Position numbers and translations under genes: made by a program. DNA of 64,000 nt, taken from positions 1 through 64,000 of the forward strand of contig NZ_JAILYH010000016.1 in the NCBI RefSeq assembly GCF_019793435.1, written 5' to 3'. Source of the stretch: Rhizobium redzepovicii. Its GTDB lineage: Bacteria > Pseudomonadota > Alphaproteobacteria > Rhizobiales > Rhizobiaceae. A model generated the notes under the pieces. It saw only the letters and a list, made by a program, of their open reading frames with translations. It was not told where the DNA came from and ran no database searches. Position 1 is the stretch's first letter, and each line of letters starts with the position of its first letter. Below are positions 59,326 to 64,000 of this stretch, in pieces.

Positions 59326-59724
59326 ATGCTGTCGATCCTCAGTCTCGTGACGGGCGCAAGCGTGCACCGAACCGTTGCACGCGCCAAGCGCAATAGCATC
59401 ATCGTCGCGCTCGCCGCGCTTTTTCTCCTCACCGCCTATGCGCTGGCTGTGACCGCCGGCGCCATCTGGCTCGCCGGCATCTACGGCGCGTTAGGCGCGG
59501 TTCTCTTTCTCGCCGCCTGCGCACTGCTGATCGCCATCATTGCGCTAGTGGTGATGGCGGTTATCAATACCCGGGAAAAGCGTCGCGCCCGCGAGCGCCG
59601 CGCCGCACTGGAATCGATGGCAGCAGTCGGCCTCGGCCTAATCCGCGCCCAGCCGCTCCTGACCGCCGGCGTACTGGCGGCCATCGTCGCGGCCAATCTG
59701 GTGGGGACGAAGCGGGAGGATTGA
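59326..59724 (+). CDS. YqjE/holin-superfamily small membrane protein
   Basis: A 132-residue protein with two long hydrophobic segments (about 24-80) and a basic loop (INTREKRRARERRAALESM). A third hydrophobic part lies near the C-terminus. It resembles the phage holin superfamily III/YqjE proteins that sit beside yqjD-like genes. It is cotranscribed with the DUF883 gene. The cargo or role is unknown; envelope stress is likely. Confidence 0.75.
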   Translation: MLSILSLVTGASVHRTVARAKRNSIIVALAALFLLTAYALAVTAGAIWLAGIYGALGAVLFLAACALLIAIIALVVMAVINTREKRRARERRAALESMAAVGLGLIRAQPLLTAGVLAAIVAANLVGTKRED

Positions 59725-60093
59725 CGGCTGGGACAAGGCGTCCACCCTGACCCCTTTGCCAAAACCAGGGAGAAGACCACTCAATTGGTATGGGATGGAT
59801 GCTTTAACGGTTCATCCCATCTCTCCAGCCTTCAGTTTCCTGCTGTCCGGAGCGGCGCGCGAAGTCCACTCATGCGTCGGCCGTTGAGCATCAAGCCGGA
59901 GGAGTCTGGGGCAGGCCAGAGCCGGATAGCTGCTCTACACTCCGATTGCCAGCCCCTCGGGAGAGTTTTATCTCGAGTGGGTATTGGCTATGCCACGTTG
60001 TATGCGGTTTAACAGTTCGTGGAGAACTGCTCATGAACGCCGGTACTCCTCCTCGTGCGCCAGTGAAAAAATAGGCAAGGACGGTCAGCCCAT
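59725..60093. other. intergenic sequence without a gene, left of the mosaic repeat
   Basis: No credible protein. A 13-codon frame, MNAGTPPRAPVKK, at 60033-60074 reads into the adjacent repeat and is probably part of the mosaic element. The rest shows no recognisable promoter or RNA gene. Confidence 0.4.
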
Positions 60094-60237
60094 CCTCCCT
60101 CATTCCTGTGCTCGTAACAGGGATCCAGCCACGGAGCGTCCGCGCCGTGAATGAATTGATCACCGAAAAAAGTCTTTCGCGCCCAAGGACTTGGGCGCGC
60201 TGGATTCCTGTGACGAGCACAGGAATTAGTTGGAGAG
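60094..60237. repeat. rhizobial mosaic intergenic repeat (RIME-like), copy 2
   Basis: It has the same end hairpins as copy 1 (CATTCCTGTGCTCGTAACAG on the left, TGGATTCCTGTGACGAGCAC on the right) with the inner palindrome GCGCCCAAGGACTTGGGCGC. It is inverted relative to 51391-51537. It lies between convergent genes, as copy 1 does. Confidence 0.85.
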
Positions 60238-60332
60238 GGAGTGCCCTGATGGCGTCGGCCAAGCAGATGCTCGTTCTGCTCGGCAACCGACAACGCCAGA
60301 AAAGCCGGAGCCTAACAGGGCAACCGGCTTGC

Positions 60333-60890
60333 TCAAAACGCAAACGCCTTCGACGTCAGCGGTGCAGAGGTAGCATCCGGGCCGAAATCGGCTTCGCCTG
60401 AAATCTGCAGCAATTCCTGCAGCCGCTGGCGGGCGCGGTTGACGCGGCTCTTGATGGTGCCGACGGCGCAGCCGCAGATTTCGGCCGCTTCCTCGTAGGA
60501 AAAACCCGAGGCACCGACGAGGATGATCGCCTCGCGCTGATCCGGCGGCAGCTGGTCGAGCGCCTTCTTGAAGTCCTGCAGATCGAGGGCGCCGTATTGC
60601 GAGGGGTGCATCGCCATGGATTCCGTGAACAGCCCGTCGCTGTCTTGGATCTCGCGGCCGCTCTTGCGCATCTGGCTATAGAGTTCGTTACGCAGGATCG
60701 TGAAGAGCCAAGCCTTCATATTGGTGCCCATCTCGAAATGATCCTGCTTGGCCCAGGCCTTCATGATGGTGTCCTGGACGAGATCATCGGCACGATCATG
60801 CCGCCCGATCAGCGAAATGGCGAAGGCGCGGAGACTTGGGAGGGCCGCCAGCAGTTCCCGCTTGAAGCTGGGTTGCGCTTTATCTTCCAT
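60333..60890 (-). CDS. ecfG: EcfG general stress response sigma factor
   Basis: A 185-residue ECF sigma factor. Region 2 has AFAISLIGRHDRADDLVQDT and AWLFTILRNELYSQMRK; region 4 has DQLPPDQREAIILVGASG and FSYEEAAEICGCAVGTIKSR. It is tightly linked (about 10 bp) to nepR and divergent from phyR, the standard alphaproteobacterial arrangement. ATG 60890 has AGGA at a better distance than the ATG at 60896. It drives the GGAAC...CGTT promoters found in this window. Confidence 0.94.
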   Translation of the reverse strand: MEDKAQPSFKRELLAALPSLRAFAISLIGRHDRADDLVQDTIMKAWAKQDHFEMGTNMKAWLFTILRNELYSQMRKSGREIQDSDGLFTESMAMHPSQYGALDLQDFKKALDQLPPDQREAIILVGASGFSYEEAAEICGCAVGTIKSRVNRARQRLQELLQISGEADFGPDATSAPLTSKAFAF

Positions 60891-60900
60891 GCGCATGATC

Positions 60901-61107
60901 CTATTCGGCCATCTTGGCAGAAGCCATCATTTCGGCATGGTCAAGCTTTTCGAGAAGGTCGAGGAAACGATCGGGAATCGCCTCCTCCTGCGCGGAGGCA
61001 TAGAGCGACCGTAGCCTGACGCCGATCTGATTGTTCGGGTCCAGGATATCGCTTGCCCGCAGCTCCAGCTTGCGCTGATCGGCTGCATCTTTCTTGCGTG
61101 TCGTCAT
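60901..61107 (-). CDS. nepR: NepR anti-sigma factor
   Basis: A 68-residue protein with the NepR core LRSLYASAQEEAIPDRFLDL followed by LEKLDHAEM. It holds EcfG inactive until phosphorylated PhyR binds it. ATG 61107 begins the protein; longer frames upstream read as noncoding. It precedes ecfG in one operon with a possible EcfG-dependent promoter upstream. Confidence 0.92.
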   Translation of the reverse strand: MTTRKKDAADQRKLELRASDILDPNNQIGVRLRSLYASAQEEAIPDRFLDLLEKLDHAEMMASAKMAE

Positions 61108-61255
61108 CAATTCGTCTTCTCGCCGGTTGTCTGTTGGGGCGCGCACGGGGCTGATCGCGATTTCAACCATCGACACCGAGCCTTCGCTTGTCGATGTCGC
61201 TGGCATATTTTGCTGGATGGGTCAAAACGCTACGCCCTTTCTTCGTCGGCTTGAT

Positions 61256-61280
61256 AATGCGGCGCGACAAAAAAAGTTCC
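61256..61280 (-). promoter_or_regulatory. candidate EcfG promoter of nepR-ecfG
   Basis: On the leftward strand GGAAC (61280-61276), 16 bp, CATT (61259-61256): one mismatch to CGTT. The -35 element is 9 bp from the -35 of the divergent phyR promoter. Confidence 0.45.
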
Positions 61281-61289
61281 TGCCGTTCC

Positions 61290-61314
61290 GGAACTTTTTT
61301 ATCAAGGCGGCGTT
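61290..61314 (+). promoter_or_regulatory. EcfG promoter of phyR
   Basis: GGAAC (61290-61294), 16 bp, CGTT (61311-61314), an exact match, 47 bp before the phyR ATG. It gives positive feedback of the general stress response. Confidence 0.7.
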
Positions 61315-61360
61315 AATCGGTCATTGGAGCCAATGACCGGCCTGCATACGGGAGCCCTTA

Positions 61361-62155
61361 ATGACACTTTCCACTCGAATTGCGCCGCACCTGCCTTATC
61401 TGCGCCGCTATTCCCGCGCCCTTACCGGCACTCAGACTTCGGGCGACGCTTATGTCGCCGCCGTCCTCGAAGCTATCATCGCCGATCTCACCATTTTCCC
61501 GGATACGGCGAATGACCGGGTGGCACTCTACAAACTGTTTACACAATTGTTTGGTTCCACCGCCGTCCAGATTCCAGAGCCGACTTCGCCCTATGCCTGG
61601 GAACAGCGCGCCACCCTGAACCTATCCAAGGTTTCGCCGGGCGCCAGACAGGCCTTCCTGCTTGCCTCCGTGGAGAATTTCCGCGTCGCCGAGATCGGCG
61701 AAATCCTGGAACTCGACGAACAGGACGTCATGCGTCTGCTCGACATGGCCTCGCAGGAGATTTCCCGTCAGGTCGCGACCGACATCATGATCATCGAGGA
61801 CGAACCGCTGATCGCCATGGATATCGAGCAAATGGTCGAAAGCCTCGGCCATCGCGTCACCGGCATTGCCCGCACCCATGCCGAGGCAGTGGCGCTCTAC
61901 AACAAGACCAAACCGAGCATGGTGCTGGCCGACATCCAACTGGCCGACGGCAGCTCCGGCATCGACGCCGTCAACGACATTCTCAAGACCTCGAGCGTGC
62001 CGGTGATCTTCATTACCGCCTTCCCGGAAAGGCTTCTGACCGGCGAGCGCCCGGAACCGACTTTCCTTGTTACCAAGCCGTTCAACCCAGACATGGTCAA
62101 GGCGTTGATCAGCCAAGCTCTTTTCTTCAACGAATCGACCAGAGTGGCCGCCTGA
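61361..62155 (+). CDS. phyR: PhyR stress response regulator (sigma-like domain plus receiver)
   Basis: A 264-residue protein. An EcfG-like sigma mimic (about 1-137, PYLRRYSRALTGTQTSGDAYV and SPGARQAFLLASVENFRVAEI) is followed by a receiver (about 140-260) with acidic E146/D147, phosphoacceptor Asp191 in MVLADIQL, and the conserved Lys in LVTKPFNP. When phosphorylated it sequesters NepR and frees EcfG. It is divergent from nepR-ecfG. Confidence 0.95.
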   Translation: MTLSTRIAPHLPYLRRYSRALTGTQTSGDAYVAAVLEAIIADLTIFPDTANDRVALYKLFTQLFGSTAVQIPEPTSPYAWEQRATLNLSKVSPGARQAFLLASVENFRVAEIGEILELDEQDVMRLLDMASQEISRQVATDIMIIEDEPLIAMDIEQMVESLGHRVTGIARTHAEAVALYNKTKPSMVLADIQLADGSSGIDAVNDILKTSSVPVIFITAFPERLLTGERPEPTFLVTKPFNPDMVKALISQALFFNESTRVAA

Positions 62156-62175
62156 GACGCAATTTTCCGGCCTTC

Positions 62176-62201
62176 GGAACCAAATCGCCAAAGCAGACGT
62201 T
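62176..62201 (+). promoter_or_regulatory. EcfG promoter of the HWE kinase gene
   Basis: GGAAC (62176-62180), 17 bp, CGTT (62198-62201). Known EcfG promoters allow 16-17 bp here. It is 128 bp before the chosen GTG start of the kinase gene. Confidence 0.6.
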
Positions 62202-62328
62202 CCGGTGCTACCGGGACGCTCCGCTGCTTTAACGGTTTTTGCAGCGCTTTGTTCTAAAGTTGACGGGCGGCGTCTCTATGGGCGCTTCCTTCAGCAACGT
62301 TCAAGATGTCACAAGGAAAGGCGGCCGA

Positions 62329-63342
62329 GTGAGTACGACTGAACCATTGTCCGGCATGCCTTTTACCTTCGAGGGCAAAGCCGCAATGATGGAGCGCGCG
62401 CTCGGCAGCGCCGGGATTTCAATCCTCTGCCAGGATGCCCGGCTGGCAATCTTCTATGCCGAAAATCTGCCGCCTCATTTCGCTGCACTTTTCACGCCCG
62501 GCGACGGTGATGCTGCCCTGTTCGGCGACGCGCACGGCCGGTATCTGACGGCGCTGAAATACAAGGTGCTGGAAACCGGTATGCCCAACAATGCCGAGGT
62601 CGAAATCGACGTCGACGGCGAAATGCGCACCTATGAGTTGAAGATCCAGCGCACCGGCAAACGCGGCACCCATGGACTTCTGTCGGTGATGGCGGAAGTC
62701 ACCGAAAGCCGGCATCGTGAAAAAGTCCTGAAATCGCTGTTGCGCGAACTTTCGCACCGCTCCAAGAACCTTCTCGCCATCATCCAGGGCATCGCCACGC
62801 AGACGGCGCGCAACACGCTCTCCCTCGACAGCTTCCTGCTCAAATTCCGCGGACGGCTGCAATCGCTGTCCAACTCGCAGGATCTGATCACCGATTCAAG
62901 CTGGCGCGGTGCCTATCTCTTCGAACTAGCCGAAAAGCAATTCGCTCCCTACTGGCCGGAAACGGCCGGCTCCATGCCGATCTACGGCATCAATGCCCAT
63001 CTGACACCGAATGCCGCCGTGCATCTCGGGCTCGCCCTCCACGAACTCATCGTTAACTCCGCCTCCTATGGCGCGATATCCGGTGGCGCCGCCTCGATCA
63101 CCTTGAATTGCCGCGACGCCATGATCGGCGACAGGAAGGCGATTGAAGTCACCTGGGCCGAGGTGCTGCAGAACCAGGCGGAAGTCCACGAATTCAGCGA
63201 CAACAGCTTCGGCCGCACCGTGCTCGAGCGTGTCGTGCCCTCGTCGGTCAACGGCAAGGCGGAGCTCAATCTCGTTCCCGGCCGCATCGAATATCGTCTG
63301 ACTATTCCGGAAACCGAATTCGAAATCTTCAAGCGCGTGTGA
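62329..63342 (+). CDS. HWE-family sensor histidine kinase, probably acting on PhyR
   Basis: A 337-residue protein. The PAS-like sensor is at about 10-125, with no membrane helix. The HWE-type kinase has the H-box RELSHRSKNLLAIIQGIA, the N-box ALHELIVNSASYG and the WxE motif in EVTWAEV. It lies in the stress locus with an EcfG-type promoter, as the PhyR kinases of related genomes do. GTG 62329 has AAGGAAAGG upstream; ATG 62278 or TTG 62239 are possible earlier starts. Confidence 0.85.
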   Translation: MSTTEPLSGMPFTFEGKAAMMERALGSAGISILCQDARLAIFYAENLPPHFAALFTPGDGDAALFGDAHGRYLTALKYKVLETGMPNNAEVEIDVDGEMRTYELKIQRTGKRGTHGLLSVMAEVTESRHREKVLKSLLRELSHRSKNLLAIIQGIATQTARNTLSLDSFLLKFRGRLQSLSNSQDLITDSSWRGAYLFELAEKQFAPYWPETAGSMPIYGINAHLTPNAAVHLGLALHELIVNSASYGAISGGAASITLNCRDAMIGDRKAIEVTWAEVLQNQAEVHEFSDNSFGRTVLERVVPSSVNGKAELNLVPGRIEYRLTIPETEFEIFKRV

Positions 63343-63353
63343 AAGCCTGACGC

Positions 63354-63408
63354 CTAAAGCGCGTCGCGTCAAATTTGATCATGCGACGCGCTTTAGCTCT
63401 TTGTTTTT
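63354..63408 (+). repeat. palindromic intergenic repeat copy 2, acting as terminator of the kinase gene
   Basis: CTAAAGCGCGTCGC (63354-63367) and GCGACGCGCTTTAG (63383-63396) are perfect 14-bp arms around a CAAATTTGATC-type centre, followed by CTCTTTGTTTTT. It is 11 bp after the kinase stop. The same element, decayed, is at 12579-12613. Confidence 0.8.
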
Positions 63409-63479
63409 ACGCATCTCGTTGCCGCAAAACCGCTGCACACTTTTGCGCGACATGCTCCAGGAAACGGGACTGCCGAACG

Positions 63480-63515
63480 GAAAAACAGCCGGTGCGAGGG
63501 CGGCGCACCGGCTGT
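63480..63515 (-). terminator. leftward intrinsic terminator
   Basis: ACAGCCGGTGCG (63485-63496) and CGCACCGGCTGT (63504-63515) are perfect 12-bp arms with a 7-nt loop. On the leftward strand they are followed by TTTTTCCG. No gene is annotated to its right on that strand, so it should end an unrecognised leftward transcript. Confidence 0.6.
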
Positions 63516-63588
63516 CTTCACTCACCGGGAGGGGACCGTGAGTACGTCCGGATAGTGGGTTGGGGGCGCGCATGTTGGGTCGATGCGA

Positions 63589-63627
63589 TCACCATCCGGA
63601 TATCGCAATAACGACGACCTCCGACAT
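63589..63627 (-). CDS. possible 12-residue micro-ORF
   Basis: MSEVVVIAISGW follows GGAGGG at good spacing (GGAGGGAACC before the ATG at 63627). It lies within the leftward unit that ends at the 63480-63515 terminator. Whether it is translated is unknown. It could equally be part of a small RNA. Confidence 0.2.
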   Translation of the reverse strand: MSEVVVIAISGW

Positions 63628-63751
63628 TGGTTCCCTCCACCGACAAAAATATTCGACTTTTTTGAATCTTTTTTCGGATGTGCTTCTGCCGCCGCCCGCG
63701 CAATCATTTTACCGATAGGCACGTGCATAAATTAAGGCGATAAAACAGATA

Positions 63752-63776
63752 CTTGCCTCGATGCGTCGAAGGCAAG
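63752..63776. promoter_or_regulatory. near-perfect inverted repeat upstream of the pyrimidine dehydrogenase-like gene
   Basis: CTTGCCTCGA (63752-63761), TGCG, TCGAAGGCAAG (63766-63776), one extra base in the right arm. It is 87 bp before the ATG at 63863 and could be an operator for that gene. The flanking 63409-63862 holds no recognised protein gene. Confidence 0.4.
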
Positions 63777-63862
63777 TCCGTCAAAATTTTACCGTTTGAT
63801 AAATTTTTAAACCTGAGTTACGCTTCCCTCACAGGCCGTTTACCAATAATGAGGGAACTTCA

Positions 63863-64000
63863 ATGGAACGACTGGAAACTGGGATTCATGCCGGCCGGCT
63901 TTCGCCCGCCGAGTATGAGGCTAATTTTTCCGATCTTCATCCGCGCCTCGACAATCACGAGGCGCTGGTCGCCGCCGACCGCTGTTATTTCTGTTATGAC
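63863..64000 (+). CDS. 5' end of a glutamate-synthase-small-subunit-like / dihydropyrimidine dehydrogenase (PreT) flavoprotein
   Basis: Only 46 residues are visible. MERLETGIHAGRLSPAEYEA is followed by NFSDLHPRLDNHEALVAADR and CYFCYD, the start of the cysteine-rich Fe-S segment typical of the NADPH-binding subunit of dihydropyrimidine dehydrogenase (PreT/PydA) in rhizobia. GAGGGAA precedes the ATG. It continues beyond the window. Confidence 0.8.
   Translation, partial: MERLETGIHAGRLSPAEYEANFSDLHPRLDNHEALVAADRCYFCYD

Noticed and set aside
59891..60343. Frames encoding VLVTGIQ and WIPVTSTGMRE segments
   Set aside because: These are read-throughs of the mosaic repeat. The same peptides appear at 51366-51602 from the other copy, showing repeat DNA rather than a gene.

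Overview
The window looks like a stretch of chromosome from a Rhizobium species of the R. leguminosarum/R. etli group. The main reason is a complete acidic exopolysaccharide (EPS) cluster in the gene order known for that group: pssR-M-L-K, family-2 glycosyltransferases, pssD-E, prsE-D, plyA and pssP-O-N-T. Supporting reasons are a tonB/hmuPSTUV hemin locus, a PhyR-NepR-EcfG stress locus, high GC coding sequence and rhizobial mosaic repeats. I see no phage, insertion sequence, transposase, tRNA, rRNA or CRISPR.

Region 1 (1-27,000) is EPS synthesis, export and processing. Rightward genes run from a GH10 glycanase (1297) through a retaining GT4, an acetyltransferase (pssR), two pyruvyl transferases (pssM, pssK), the Wzx flippase (pssL), four GT2 enzymes and the two-part glucuronosyltransferase PssD/PssE. 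Convergent genes encode an SGNH hydrolase and the type I secretion pair prsE/prsD. They are followed by two proteins with cadherin-like Ra domains that PrsDE probably exports: the glycanase PlyA and the two-domain lectin RapA2. The leftward pssT-N-O-P block supplies polymerase, outer-membrane lipoprotein, surface protein and chain-length/co-polymerase kinase. An uncharacterised gene is translationally coupled to pssP. A LapG-related cysteine peptidase lies just beyond pssT.

Region 2 (28,000-40,600) holds sugar-nucleotide supply: UDP-glucose dehydrogenase (exo5/rkpK), phosphomannomutase, GDP-mannose pyrophosphorylase/isomerase and a UDP-glucuronate epimerase (lpsL). Between them are a PP1-type phosphatase, a quinone-detoxification pair (MhqO-like dioxygenase and hydrolase), uracil-DNA glycosylase, small secreted proteins and a possible three-hairpin small RNA at about 40,411-40,496.

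Region 3 (40,600-51,300) holds transport and small operons. A TetR-controlled efflux operon (ybhGFSR type) is tightly overlapped. It is followed by a DUF1236 protein with an apparent EcfG promoter, an EamA transporter, a ThuA/Gfo-Idh-MocA pair, a TetR-SMR efflux pair with a perfect palindromic operator, and a truncated haemoglobin.

Region 4 (51,300-58,900) is heme and iron. hmuPSTUV runs rightward, and an exported protein plus tonB run leftward. A separate three-gene leftward operon (DUF2325, an unknown 90-aa protein and an IsdG-like heme monooxygenase) has a TGA-N9-TCA IRO box upstream. This links heme uptake to heme breakdown under RirA-type iron control, by inference.

Region 5 (58,900-64,000) is the general stress response: nepR-ecfG divergent from phyR, an HWE-type kinase and a DUF883/holin-like membrane pair. 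GGAAC-N16/17-CGTT-like promoters occur at all four of these units. The window ends inside a dihydropyrimidine-dehydrogenase-like gene.
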